From positions 1 to 64,000 of the IMG/VR virus record IMGVR_UViG_3300044843_000488: DNA of 64,000 nucleotides. One strand, 5' to 3'. The position numbers were made by a program, and so were the translations under genes. The notes under the pieces were generated by a model, which was not told where the DNA came from, did not search any database, and saw only the letters and a program-made list of their open reading frames with translations. Positions 14,465 to 23,176 of this stretch are shown here, in pieces (position 1 is the stretch's first letter; each line of letters begins with the position of its first letter). This DNA comes from a virus.

Positions 14465-14791
14465 ATGGCTAACACTATCCGGATAAAAAGAAGCTCGGTT
14501 CCAGGCAAGGTACCAAGTGTTTCAGACCTTAGTGGAGGTGAGCTAGCTGTCAATATTGCAGATGGCAAGCTGTTTACCCGCAAGGAATCTGGTGGTGTTG
14601 CGTCGATCGTTGAAATTGGGTCCGCAGGCGGAGCCTCATCCGCTTCCGGACCTATTTTGCTTAGTCAACAAACAATTGCAGAAAGTATTGTTTTGACCTC
14701 TGGATACAATGGAGTATCGGTAGGCCCAGTTGAAGTGGCCGCTGGGGTGACCGTGGAGGTGCCCACCAACGCAACCTGGGCAGTTATCTGA
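14465..14791 (+). CDS. Short tail fibre protein with IKRS/GELAVN attachment module (108 aa)
   Basis: MANTIRIKRSSVPGKVPSV...LSGGELAVNIADGKLFTRKE is the same N-terminal module type as the previous gene, here almost alone. The rest (ISLSQQTIAES-like beta repeats ending NATWAVI) is a short beta domain. It may cap or bridge fibres. Nine bases after the previous gene. Confidence 0.7.
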   Translation: MANTIRIKRSSVPGKVPSVSDLSGGELAVNIADGKLFTRKESGGVASIVEIGSAGGASSASGPILLSQQTIAESIVLTSGYNGVSVGPVEVAAGVTVEVPTNATWAVI

Positions 14792-14792
14792 A

Positions 14793-15728
14793 ATGCCGTA
14801 CGGAACAGTAAAGGTCGATCAAATTACGACCAGCACCCAAACTGTAAATGTAGATGGACTGGCAGCTAAAGCGTCACCAGCGTTAACTGGTACGCCCACA
14901 GCACCAACTGCAGCAGTTGACACTAATACTACTCAGATTGCTACTACTGCCTTTGTTGTAGGTCAGGCAGGTGGCAATACCCCGGTGATGAACGGCGCGG
15001 CAGCTGCGGGAACAGCTACCCGTTTCTCGCGTGAAGATCATGTTCACGCCTCGGATACAAGTAAAGCAAACGTCGCAAGCCCGACGTTCACGGGGACGCC
15101 GGCCGCACCTACTGCTGCTGCGGATACCAATACGACACAGCTTGCCACCACTGCCTTTGTTGTGGGTCAGGCAAGCAGTTCGACGCCAGTTATGGACGGC
15201 GTCGCGGCCGTAGGTACTTCACTTAAATACGCGAGAGCTGATCACGTTCATGCCTCGGATACCTCGAAGGCCAACCTTGCTAGTCCCACGCTAACCGGCT
15301 CACCTTCAGCTCCGACAGCCGCCGCCGACACCAATACGACGCAGATTGCTACTACTGCTTTTGTTCTTGGACAAGCAGCCAGTACCACTCCCGCTACAAA
15401 TGGTACGGCTACGGTTGGCACGTCGCTCAAGTACGCCCGCGCTGACCACGTTCATGAGACCGATACTTCTAGGGCTCCTGCGGCAGCACCCGTTTTTACG
15501 AGCAGCGTCACACTAAACGCACAGGCACCGATTCGTTTTGCTGATTCCGACAGCACCCATTGGGTAGCTTTCAGAGCCCCTGCTGCCATTACCGCAAACG
15601 TGACCTGGACTCTGCCAGCGAGCGATGGCACGGCTAACCAAGTTCTCAGGACTGACGGATCTGCCAATCTTTCGTGGATGACTATCGCAGCTGGCGCATC
15701 GGTTGGTGTTGCAATTGCCCTGGGGTAA
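14793..15728 (+). CDS. Tail fibre protein with 68-residue repeats (311 aa)
   Basis: Three tandem 68-aa repeats, each carrying 'SPTFTGTPAAPTAAADTNTTQ(I/L)ATTAFV' type sequence (shown here in pieces) and a DHVH(A/E) DTS block. The His-x-His of DHVH recalls the metal-binding HxH motifs of T4-type fibre proteins. The C-terminal ~70 residues (RFADSDSTHWVAFRAPAAIT..., TWTLPASDGTANQVLRTDG) are the end domain common to many phage fibres. Starts two bases after the preceding stop. Confidence 0.8.
   Translation: MPYGTVKVDQITTSTQTVNVDGLAAKASPALTGTPTAPTAAVDTNTTQIATTAFVVGQAGGNTPVMNGAAAAGTATRFSREDHVHASDTSKANVASPTFTGTPAAPTAAADTNTTQLATTAFVVGQASSSTPVMDGVAAVGTSLKYARADHVHASDTSKANLASPTLTGSPSAPTAAADTNTTQIATTAFVLGQAASTTPATNGTATVGTSLKYARADHVHETDTSRAPAAAPVFTSSVTLNAQAPIRFADSDSTHWVAFRAPAAITANVTWTLPASDGTANQVLRTDGSANLSWMTIAAGASVGVAIALG
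14880..15491 (+). repeat. 204-bp tandem coding repeats, three units
   Basis: The 'GAC ACT AAT ACT ACT CAG' type block recurs at about 14919, 15123 and 15327, a period of 204 bases (68 codons). Synonymous positions differ between units, so the repeats are old but the protein repeat is maintained. Confidence 0.75.
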
Positions 15729-15773
15729 CCCACTGAGCTCTTTTGCTACATTCGGCTGTACGCTCAAGGCGTT

Positions 15774-16574
15774 ATGCCATTTAACAGAAAAAATCTCTAT
15801 CTACATCTTCGGGAAGATTCGTATAGGGGCGTTCTCCCTCCTCCCGTTGCAGCAGCAAGAGAGCTGCCTAAGTGGTGGAAAAATATGGACTACACTGTCG
15901 ACCCTAAGCGGCATCCGCATCGGTTTGGCAATGTTTACGACCCCAAATTCTGGGCGGCTTTTAGCAAAAAAGATGCGGCCCTAATTTCGCAACCTTCAGT
16001 CAAGGGGTGTCCAGCAATCGCTGACTGGATGACCAGTGGCTTCATCATCAGACTTTGGTCCGATGTCCTTATTGTCAAAACTGAAGAAGGCGAAGTAAAG
16101 GTTAATCACGGCGACAAGCTTTTCGATGAACAAATCCATGGATTTGATGTCGATATGATGTTTGGCCCTGACTCCGGGATTGAGTCTAAAACCCTCATCA
16201 AGCTCAGTGCACCGTGGACGATTACCGGTGACCCTGGGGTCTCCGTTCTCTACGAACCGGTTCCTGGTTACTTTGATCGGCCTTGGCGAACGTTTTCTGG
16301 AATTGTTCCAGTTGATCAGTACCCCTTAGACGTGAAATGGATTTTTGAATTCACGGGGCCAGTCGGTGAGCATTTGGTCCCCGCTGGCACTCCGATTCTG
16401 AGGATGCTTCCTATTTATCGAACCAATTTCTCGTTAGAAGCTGGGAAGGATCTTGATCCCGCTGCAGATAGAAGCCGTTGTCCCTACTTCATGCTTAGAA
16501 AAGCTGTAGCTGACAGGTGGAGTTTCATGTCAAAACTGTTCTCCAATAAGTATGAAGACGGCAGTTCCAGTTGA
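15774..16574 (+). CDS. DUF6065-like protein (266 aa)
   Basis: Contains the pattern I associate with DUF6065 and related phage proteins: LPKWWKNMDY near residue 33-42, a GCPAIADWMTSGFIIRLWSD block (~80-100), 'W.ITGDPGVSVLYEPVPG' (~150), and 'LVPAGTPILRMLPIYR' (~205-220). These proteins are cupin-like in length and are common in marine phages; their function is unknown. It overlaps the next gene by 23 bases, forming a three-gene unit with a 2OG oxygenase and a thioredoxin-like protein directly after the fibres. Confidence 0.6.
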   Translation: MPFNRKNLYLHLREDSYRGVLPPPVAAARELPKWWKNMDYTVDPKRHPHRFGNVYDPKFWAAFSKKDAALISQPSVKGCPAIADWMTSGFIIRLWSDVLIVKTEEGEVKVNHGDKLFDEQIHGFDVDMMFGPDSGIESKTLIKLSAPWTITGDPGVSVLYEPVPGYFDRPWRTFSGIVPVDQYPLDVKWIFEFTGPVGEHLVPAGTPILRMLPIYRTNFSLEAGKDLDPAADRSRCPYFMLRKAVADRWSFMSKLFSNKYEDGSSS

Positions 16575-17220
16575 GCCACAATTACTTTTTCGGAACACCA
16601 TCATTCCGGCTACCCGGGCTATTGACCTGGGACGTTTAATCCTTGACAACAACGAGGATTTTGTAGACGGTGGGTGCTACATAGAACACCGGTGGCCCCA
16701 TGGCTATGACCAGTTCAACTGGCTCAGGACGTCCCTTGGTGATGAGCTAGTGCCTGGCATTCAGGCGGCTTTGACTGAACTGGGTTACTCACGCGCTTTT
16801 GCCGCAGCCTGCTGGGTCTCTATCTACCGTCCTGGGGACTGGATTGAGCCGCATATGCATGGCTGGGATAACGATCCCTACACTTTTCTCACAGGTACTC
16901 TGTGTCTGAGTGCCCCGAATAATGGCAAAGGTCTGGCTCTCGGTTTAGATGGTGCGGGGCAACCCTGGACTTGGATCGCTGACGTCCCGGGTCAAATGTT
17001 GCTGTTCAATTCCACTCTGATGCATGGGACTGATCCTCACGTAGGACCAGAGCCTAGAGTCATTGTGAGCTTTGATATTTATCCAGAGGGCGTCGCCCGT
17101 CCTGCAATCGTTGATAGCAACGAGCAGCGGTTTGCTCACTATTCTGCTTTCACTTCACTTTATTCCTTACCCGAATACGAGCTGTTAGACAGCAAAAGAC
17201 CACCATGTCAGGCAAGTTGA
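16552..17220 (+). CDS. Putative 2-oxoglutarate/Fe(II)-dependent oxygenase (222 aa)
   Basis: A double-stranded beta-helix oxygenase is suggested by WIEPHMHGWDND (residues ~101-112; first metal-ligand motif), a downstream His in LMHGTDPHVG and the Arg in PRVIVSFDIYPEG that would bind 2-oxoglutarate. Family members in cyanophages are called prolyl or aspartyl hydroxylases, but the substrate is unknown. The order in the cassette suggests modification of a virion or host surface protein. The exact metal triad (HxD...H) needs a structural alignment, so this is a family-level call only. Confidence 0.65.
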   Translation: MKTAVPVEPQLLFRNTIIPATRAIDLGRLILDNNEDFVDGGCYIEHRWPHGYDQFNWLRTSLGDELVPGIQAALTELGYSRAFAAACWVSIYRPGDWIEPHMHGWDNDPYTFLTGTLCLSAPNNGKGLALGLDGAGQPWTWIADVPGQMLLFNSTLMHGTDPHVGPEPRVIVSFDIYPEGVARPAIVDSNEQRFAHYSAFTSLYSLPEYELLDSKRPPCQAS

Positions 17221-17537
17221 GCCCGTCAGTTCTCCTCAAGTTTTCTTCTGAAAACTGCGGTTTATGCAAGAGGATGGCGTTTCATGATCAAGCCATTGCT
17301 GCTGAATTTGAGTTGGAATTCAAGGAGGTCTATCCAGACAGCTGCTCTGAACAAGCACTGACTCAACTCTTTAATAGTTTTGTGGCTGTTGACGAAATAT
17401 TCGGCTGGCCAACTTATGTCCTTGCGTCTCGTGGAGAGCAAGGAGAGTTGACCCCCTTGGCGAAATACCAAGGAGGGTTGCCTAAAGCTCGATTTAGAGA
17501 AGTTATTGCCGGGCTTGTCGAGCAGACAGCTATTTAG
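17205..17537 (+). CDS. Thioredoxin-like protein (110 aa)
   Basis: SSENCGLCKRM (residues ~14-24) carries a CxxC redox motif at the right place in a thioredoxin fold, and GWPTYVL (~67-73) supplies the cis-proline. The active site CGLC differs from classic CGPC. It may act as a disulfide reductase or glutaredoxin-like partner, possibly for the neighbouring oxygenase or the reductase encoded at 3.7 kb. Overlaps the upstream gene by 16 bases and its stop overlaps the convergent fibre gene by 4 bases. Confidence 0.8.
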   Translation: MSGKLSPSVLLKFSSENCGLCKRMAFHDQAIAAEFELEFKEVYPDSCSEQALTQLFNSFVAVDEIFGWPTYVLASRGEQGELTPLAKYQGGLPKARFREVIAGLVEQTAI

Positions 17538-18772
17538 TACGCACTGTTTGAGAGCGTACCGCGCTCTCGGAAATAAACGCGCACGGTACCACCACCGCCG
17601 TACCCACTCCAGCTTGAATAGTCTGAGTAGCAATTCTGTTGGTAGCCAATATACGGGAAGATATACCAATAGCGTCTGACATTTCCGCAGTGGTCACCAC
17701 AACCATCAGAAGTTCCAGGGTCGGAGTGATAGCCTCGAAATACTTGGAAGTAGCCGTTATTCCACCCCGGCGAGTAGCCCGAGACGAAGTGATTGATATT
17801 CTGAGAACTAACGCAGTAGCTGCTGGTATTATTTAGCCTACCTGACCACCAACCAACTGTGTTGTTGTTAAACCAACCAAAATCAAAGTGCCCAGATGAG
17901 ATATTGCTGATATTCCTGGCATTTCTTGAGCCTACGCCAGGGTCTCCTTCCATAAAGCTGTCCATGGCAAACTTGTAGTTACCCGTGGTTTGCTCCAACA
18001 GGTATTCATGTCTACCGCTAGTGCTGTACGTTCTGCGACCCTCCATATACGCAAAGGCGTTGTAGTGGGACGTATCCGTATCAAATGAGGTAAGGTTGTA
18101 ATTGCTGACAGTATTGGATGGGGCGGTCTTGCTGGCCGATGAAATCGAAGGCTGATTAAAGAACCGAGTCCAGCCCCCGCCGTCAGTCGTCATGTCACAG
18201 TACAACTGCCTGGCATTCGTACCATCCACGCTCCTAATCCAATAGTTACCGGAACTGGTAAACCCCGAGTTGAGAAGACTTTTAGCGGAACCGGCGCCGT
18301 CGCTACTGTTGGCGCCTGAGGCTCTTCTTGCGGCAGTACCACTAAAACTGTTGCAGGAGAAACCTTCGGTCGTTCTAAAGCATCCGGCTGAGCAGCTATA
18401 CGTAAGATTTGTATTGGGACTTGCGTAGGCTGTGGTATTCGTGATCGTGAGGGTACCTCCCGAGATACTCCAGTTAGTACCCGAATAAGCTCCTGAGGCC
18501 ACGCTCAATGTCGTAGAACCTAAATCACCTGAAAGACTGATCGTCCCGCCGTTACCAACGATATTTTCAGAAAAACTAATCGTAAAGCTAGATACGGCAG
18601 TAAAGCTGCTCGGGGTAGCGGTAACTGTGGCAGCCGCTTTTGAACTTGGTCTGTTGTTTCTTCTACGCTGAGCCCCCTCGTATTCACGGCCAGCTAGACC
18701 CGGGTGAGCCGAAGTGTTTTGAGAGGGGCGGCCCGCCAAGTAACCACCCTGAGAGTTGTTAATCGATGCCAT
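17534..18772 (-). CDS. Receptor-binding fibre protein with fibrinogen/intelectin-like C-terminal domain (412 aa)
   Basis: N-terminus MASINNSQGGYLAGRPSQNT, then a bacterial Ig/cadherin-like beta domain (~50-130). The C-terminal ~250 residues contain NYWIRSVDG followed by RQLYCDMTTDGGGWTRF, the hallmark of fibrinogen-related and intelectin-like lectin domains, and end with a Cys/Gly/aromatic-rich part (CGDHCGNVRRYWYIFPY, GTVRVYFRE). A carbohydrate-binding tip is the natural reading. A paralogue lies at 19639. Last gene of the leftward structural operon. Confidence 0.75.
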   Translation of the reverse strand: MASINNSQGGYLAGRPSQNTSAHPGLAGREYEGAQRRRNNRPSSKAAATVTATPSSFTAVSSFTISFSENIVGNGGTISLSGDLGSTTLSVASGAYSGTNWSISGGTLTITNTTAYASPNTNLTYSCSAGCFRTTEGFSCNSFSGTAARRASGANSSDGAGSAKSLLNSGFTSSGNYWIRSVDGTNARQLYCDMTTDGGGWTRFFNQPSISSASKTAPSNTVSNYNLTSFDTDTSHYNAFAYMEGRRTYSTSGRHEYLLEQTTGNYKFAMDSFMEGDPGVGSRNARNISNISSGHFDFGWFNNNTVGWWSGRLNNTSSYCVSSQNINHFVSGYSPGWNNGYFQVFRGYHSDPGTSDGCGDHCGNVRRYWYIFPYIGYQQNCYSDYSSWSGYGGGGTVRVYFRERGTLSNSAY

Positions 18773-18773
18773 T

Positions 18774-19637
18774 TTAGATAAGTTCCACTGTCAATACATC
18801 TTTGTTGCTGCAAAGCTGTCCGGCTTTGGTCGCTTTAAGTTCCAGCTCGTGTCTTCCCGTTCCGTTCAGCCTTACTTGGTCATGCTCGACAGTAAGCTCA
18901 ACCCCATTATCTGTGACCACTAACTCGTCGTACGACCCGTAGGCATTAATTAGTACATCTCCCGTAGCGTTGAAGTGATCTTCCACACGTGAGAAGAACG
19001 CTACGCAACTGTATTGAGCCTCCAGCGTGGCGCTAAGAAACTCGGGCATGACCGCTACCTTGTGCGCTTCAAACAACCCTTCATCGCGTATTTGAAGATC
19101 TTCTCCTTCAACGTGATAGCCGTGACTAAGATCAGACTCAAAATGCTGCTTTAGCCACTCGTGAAAGGGGTCGTTCAACGCTCTTACTCCGGGAACAATG
19201 CCAAGCAGAGTAAGAGATGGCAACCTCAGATAGAACGGGTTCTGGTTGTCTAACCCAATTGCGTTCAAGTAGGCTACAAACTGATCGACTGCAGCAGTAC
19301 TAAGTCCTAGTGCCTCAAGTTGTCCCTTACGAGCTACGGCTACAGCTCTGAGCTCTTTAATTACCTCGTTATTCTCTAGACCTTTCTGTAACCAGAGACT
19401 GGCTCGTTCCTCTTCTGACAGCTCAATTACCCGGTAGCTTTCTAGCTCAGAATCCCACTGCAGTTTCTCTGCCCCAAGCTCGAAAGGAGGTGGAGTGAAT
19501 GGCCCAGTCCAGCCAGCTTCCGCAAGCTCTTCAGTGCTGAGCTCACCCTCAGAGAGATAGTGCGTTCTACCCCCGGGGAATTTGATTCTATTAGGCAGCT
19601 CGGTAGGCTCCGCGCCTTGAAATGAGTACAACATCAA
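18774..19637 (-). CDS. Tail fibre-associated protein (287 aa), assembly-like
   Basis: The N-terminus (LPNRIKFPGGRTHYLSEGELSTEEL...GWTGPF) has the pattern of phage fibre assembly or chaperone-like proteins that follow fibre genes: a proline-rich turn then 'LxxSGWTGPF'. The middle is helical and acidic; the C-terminal ~90 residues (NAYGSYDELVVTDNGVELTVEHDQVRLNGTG in pieces) look like a beta domain. It sits between the two fibrinogen-like paralogues, so it could assist either. Unconfirmed. Confidence 0.5.
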   Translation of the reverse strand: MMLYSFQGAEPTELPNRIKFPGGRTHYLSEGELSTEELAEAGWTGPFTPPPFELGAEKLQWDSELESYRVIELSEEERASLWLQKGLENNEVIKELRAVAVARKGQLEALGLSTAAVDQFVAYLNAIGLDNQNPFYLRLPSLTLLGIVPGVRALNDPFHEWLKQHFESDLSHGYHVEGEDLQIRDEGLFEAHKVAVMPEFLSATLEAQYSCVAFFSRVEDHFNATGDVLINAYGSYDELVVTDNGVELTVEHDQVRLNGTGRHELELKATKAGQLCSNKDVLTVELI

Positions 19638-19638
19638 C

Positions 19639-20910
19639 TTACAACGAGCCTGAACCTAATGTACCAACTTCCCTGTAATAAATACGAAGCGTACCGGACG
19701 TTGTGGTGTCGCTTACGCTGTAATAGCTGCTAAAGCAGTTTTCCTGATACCACAATGAAGGAGATACATACCAATACTTTCTTGTGTTTCCGCAGTGATC
19801 TCCGCACCCAGCGCTTGTACCTGGATCTGAATGATACCCCCTCCAAAATGCGAAATAACCGCTGTTCCAGCTATTACTGCCCGATACCCCATGAACAACA
19901 TTGGTTGAACTTGAACAGCTGCTGTTAGTGCTGTTGTTGTAGCCCTGCCAATAACCATTGTTGCTATTGGCAAACCAGCCAAAGTCGAAATGTGAAGATG
20001 AAACCCCGGAAATGTGTGAAACGTTTCTATTGCCGGCGCCAGGGTCGCCTTCCATCAAGCCGCGAAAGCGATACTTAATATTGCCTGCTGTTTGCTCAAT
20101 TAAATAGTCAAGCCTTCCTCCACTGCTGTGGCTATCAGCTCGGCTTTTCCTATGAGTGGCTGCGCTGTAGTGCGACGTGTCAGTATTAAATGAGGCTAGG
20201 TTGTAATCAGCGATTGTCTGACTTGGCATGTTATTTCTCCATGCCCCAGGCATGTTGTACCACCGGGTCCAGCCACCGCCGTCAGTACTCATGTCACAGT
20301 ACAGCTGCCTAGCGTTTGTACCGTCTACGTTTTTGATCCAGTAGTTGCCACTCGTGGTCGTTCCCGTGACCTGCTGAATAGCCTTGGCAGAAGTTGCAGC
20401 GCTACCAGCTGCGCCTCCATAGGCAGCCGTTGTGCAGGCGACCGTAAACCCTGTGAGGTTAGGGAACCCGTCTGTGCTTTTGACAGCCTGCGCAGGGACG
20501 GTCAGCGTAAGTGCGGTACCAGCTGACAGGGAGCTTGTTGCAGTTCCCAGGACAGTCAACGTCAGAGAATTGTTTGAGATTGACCAGTTGGTACCTGACG
20601 TGGCTCCATTGGTCATCACCCAGGACGCAATCAGACTGCTATCGCTATCCCGTCGCAGTGTGATCGTCGTTCCGGCATTGCCTACGACATTTGCTGACCA
20701 TGTCAGGGCAAAAAGAACTGTATCGCGACCGCCAGTCAGCGACATCGTGCCCGAGCTATACGTTGACGTCAGCTCCGCAGTTCCCGCCCAGTTACCAGAT
20801 CTTTTTCTCTCTTCTCGGTACCTAGCACTATGCACGCCAGGTGTGGCCGAGGCATTCTGAGTGGGAGCGGCGCCTACGTACCCACCCGAACTATCGTGTT
20901 TTTCTGCCAT
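19639..20910 (-). CDS. Receptor-binding fibre protein with fibrinogen/intelectin-like C-terminal domain, paralogue (423 aa)
   Basis: Same architecture as 17534-18772: N-terminal SSGGYVGAAPTQNASATPG, Ig-like beta domain, then NYWIKNVDG and RQLYCDMSTDGGGWTRWYN, and the C-terminal CGDHCGNTRKYWYV...YYREVGTL. The tip and tail are clearly related, while the Ig-like part and the loops between diverge. The pair looks like a duplication that has diverged for different sugars. Confidence 0.75.
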   Translation of the reverse strand: MAEKHDSSGGYVGAAPTQNASATPGVHSARYREERKRSGNWAGTAELTSTYSSGTMSLTGGRDTVLFALTWSANVVGNAGTTITLRRDSDSSLIASWVMTNGATSGTNWSISNNSLTLTVLGTATSSLSAGTALTLTVPAQAVKSTDGFPNLTGFTVACTTAAYGGAAGSAATSAKAIQQVTGTTTSGNYWIKNVDGTNARQLYCDMSTDGGGWTRWYNMPGAWRNNMPSQTIADYNLASFNTDTSHYSAATHRKSRADSHSSGGRLDYLIEQTAGNIKYRFRGLMEGDPGAGNRNVSHISGVSSSHFDFGWFANSNNGYWQGYNNSTNSSCSSSTNVVHGVSGSNSWNSGYFAFWRGYHSDPGTSAGCGDHCGNTRKYWYVSPSLWYQENCFSSYYSVSDTTTSGTLRIYYREVGTLGSGSL

Positions 20911-20920
20911 GTTTCACCTA

Positions 20921-21259
20921 TCAGGTGATATCCAAGTAAGAGACCACAAAGTCGAGAAAACCGCTTGCGTTATTAGAGATGGCTCGCAGCTTATCTCCAG
21001 TGGTCAGCACGAGCTTTGACGAGACCAGTTCCAGGGCGGAGTCTGCCGGGATCGGAATCGTGTGAGCAAGCTCGGCCAGCGAGGTGTTCGAGCTGTTCGT
21101 AATTTTCAGCGTACAGTCGACAGAACTTGTCGTGTCAATGGTGTTACAGGCCAACACCGACAGCACAATTCGGGTCGTAGCCGCTGGTACAGCCGCCAAG
21201 ACATCAGTCTCGGTGGTGTTGCTCAGCCTGGCCTTAGCGTTTGCGAAAGTTTCAGCCAT
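20921..21259 (-). CDS. Small tail/fibre-associated beta protein (112 aa)
   Basis: Beta-rich sequence of a type common near phage fibres (RLSNTTETDVLAAVPAATTRIVLS, ... LVLTTGDKLRAISNNASGFLDFVVSYL). Predicted jelly-roll or Ig-like accessory domain, perhaps a fibre tip or collar. Lies between fibre genes in the same operon. Confidence 0.6.
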   Translation of the reverse strand: MAETFANAKARLSNTTETDVLAAVPAATTRIVLSVLACNTIDTTSSVDCTLKITNSSNTSLAELAHTIPIPADSALELVSSKLVLTTGDKLRAISNNASGFLDFVVSYLDIT

Positions 21260-21307
21260 ATCGGCCTGTTTTGAACTACAAGAAGTCTCTCAGTTAATTA
21301 TACCGAC

Positions 21308-23176
21308 TTAGCCCAGAGCCATTAGGAGGCCAACAGAGACCGATGCGGCCTGCGTAGATGCACTAATAGTCACATCTACCTCTTCATTTGCTGCATCGTC
21401 GGCAACAGCGATGGTTACGTTGGTGCCAGGAATGAACCGAATCGCTCTCCGGGTACCAGTGGCTCCACTGTCGGTGTTGAACCGGACAGCTACCCGAGCA
21501 TTGGTGTCGGCAGTGCTGGGCAGTGACAGACGAGCTGAATTGATTGTGGCGGACGTCGCCGCATTCACCAAGGCAACAAGCTGATCAGCGCTCAGATCAG
21601 AAACATTGCCTGTACCAGCCCCGGCTGCGCGGCCTTTCAGCGTGGCTTCACTAACCTGCTCAAGTTTGTCGTTGCTAATTGAATTAGTACCGATTACAGA
21701 GGTCCCGAAGACACTAAACGTTATGTCCGAGGCATCAATGGTAATGTTTCGCGTAGTTTGTACATACGCTTTGCCAGCACTGACGGAGCCAGCCTCCACA
21801 AACGTAAAGGTGCCAGCGCCAACCTCGGCACTCTGGTTAAAGTCCTCAGCTCTGGTCAGTACAAAGGGGGCTGAAGCGCTGCCTATAGTCGTTACGGTGT
21901 AAATACCGTTTTGCGATTTAGTCGTCTGATCTTTGATCAGTACTCGGTTGTGTACAGAAAGGGAGACTCCATCCAACGTGAGGGCACCGTTGGAGTTGCC
22001 GGTCAGAGTTTGACCGCTTCCGTTGTAGGTGGCTGCCAAGTTTGCTGTGGAGGCAGCTACACAGGAATCTTTGATATCCAGACCTGTCGTCTGCGCGTCG
22101 ACGTAAGCTTTGGTCGCTACGTCGTTCGAGCTGACAGGGGTGCCCGCGTTGCTAAGCCGGGCGCCATTCAGGTTGCGTGTACCACTGATGCCGTCAAGAA
22201 TATTATTTGGGTTAGCACCCAGCGCAATGTCTGATCCGTCAGTAGCAACGGTGATGTAGTTGGTACTCGTTGCTTTGATACCCCGAAGCTCGGCTCGATA
22301 CGAGCCCGAAACCAGGGTGGCAGACTGAAAAACAAGGTTTTCACCAGCTGCACCAACACCTGCGATGTTATTCAGACCTGCCAAGGCCCGCAGAGCCGCG
22401 TCAGCAGTATTTGCGCCTGTACCACCCTGACTGACCGACAGGGGTGTAGTCAGACCGCTCAGACTGGTGATGTCGCTATTGGCTCCACTTTTGGCCGCAC
22501 CCAGGTTGTTCCGCGCCGTCGATGAGGTGCTGGCCCCAGTACCCCCCACTGATACGCCCAATGGGGTGGTGGTGTTCAGGTCATTAATGTTGATGTTTCC
22601 CGGATCAACATCCAGCGTGATTGCTTGGTTGGAATCCGAATAACTTGCCGTGAGTTTCGAACTACCCAGCTTTAGGGGGCGAAGTTCGAGTGTTTTGGTT
22701 CCGTCTGTCTCCGTCGTAACAGAAGACAAGAATTCGTATCTCGTACCTGTGACGGTATTGTTTTCTGCGTTTACAACACCTGTGTTGGCAACTGTAATAT
22801 CAACACGATTGTTGGTCGTATTATCTGCAACAGTTACGTTGACACCAACACCGTCAATGAAATTGGCTTCTTGACGAGTTCCCTTAAGCGCTCCCCCTTC
22901 CGAATACCTAGCCCGTTGTGTGGAGGTGTCGTTTACGACGTGTGCGCTTAACGTGCCTGCAACATCGTCGTAGGTAACGGTTACCGTGCTAGGGGTAGCA
23001 GGGTCATTAATAAACTGTGAGCCAACAATGTCCTGAATTGCTTCTTGGACATTGCCCCACGTAATTTTCTTCGCTTCTGTACTGGTCGCACTGATCCTGT
23101 CAATAATCAGCAGAAGATCGTCAGCTGCCGGCGTGGTTAGCGCAGCAAGATCAGTAATGTTCCTGGTTGTGGGCAT
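21308..23176 (-). CDS. Large tail fibre protein (622 aa)
   Basis: N-terminus TTRNITDLAALTTPAADDLLLIID is a fibre-attachment module; then many 'GGTGAST' and 'SLSGLTTPLSVSQGGTGANT' repeats of shaft type, 'DAQTTGLDIKDSCVAAST' (a known phage-fibre block) and a C-terminal 'RFIPGTNVTIAVADDAANEEVDVTIS' domain. Trimeric fibre expected. Overlaps the next gene by one base. Confidence 0.8.
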   Translation of the reverse strand: MPTTRNITDLAALTTPAADDLLLIIDRISATSTEAKKITWGNVQEAIQDIVGSQFINDPATPSTVTVTYDDVAGTLSAHVVNDTSTQRARYSEGGALKGTRQEANFIDGVGVNVTVADNTTNNRVDITVANTGVVNAENNTVTGTRYEFLSSVTTETDGTKTLELRPLKLGSSKLTASYSDSNQAITLDVDPGNININDLNTTTPLGVSVGGTGASTSSTARNNLGAAKSGANSDITSLSGLTTPLSVSQGGTGANTADAALRALAGLNNIAGVGAAGENLVFQSATLVSGSYRAELRGIKATSTNYITVATDGSDIALGANPNNILDGISGTRNLNGARLSNAGTPVSSNDVATKAYVDAQTTGLDIKDSCVAASTANLAATYNGSGQTLTGNSNGALTLDGVSLSVHNRVLIKDQTTKSQNGIYTVTTIGSASAPFVLTRAEDFNQSAEVGAGTFTFVEAGSVSAGKAYVQTTRNITIDASDITFSVFGTSVIGTNSISNDKLEQVSEATLKGRAAGAGTGNVSDLSADQLVALVNAATSATINSARLSLPSTADTNARVAVRFNTDSGATGTRRAIRFIPGTNVTIAVADDAANEEVDVTISASTQAASVSVGLLMALG

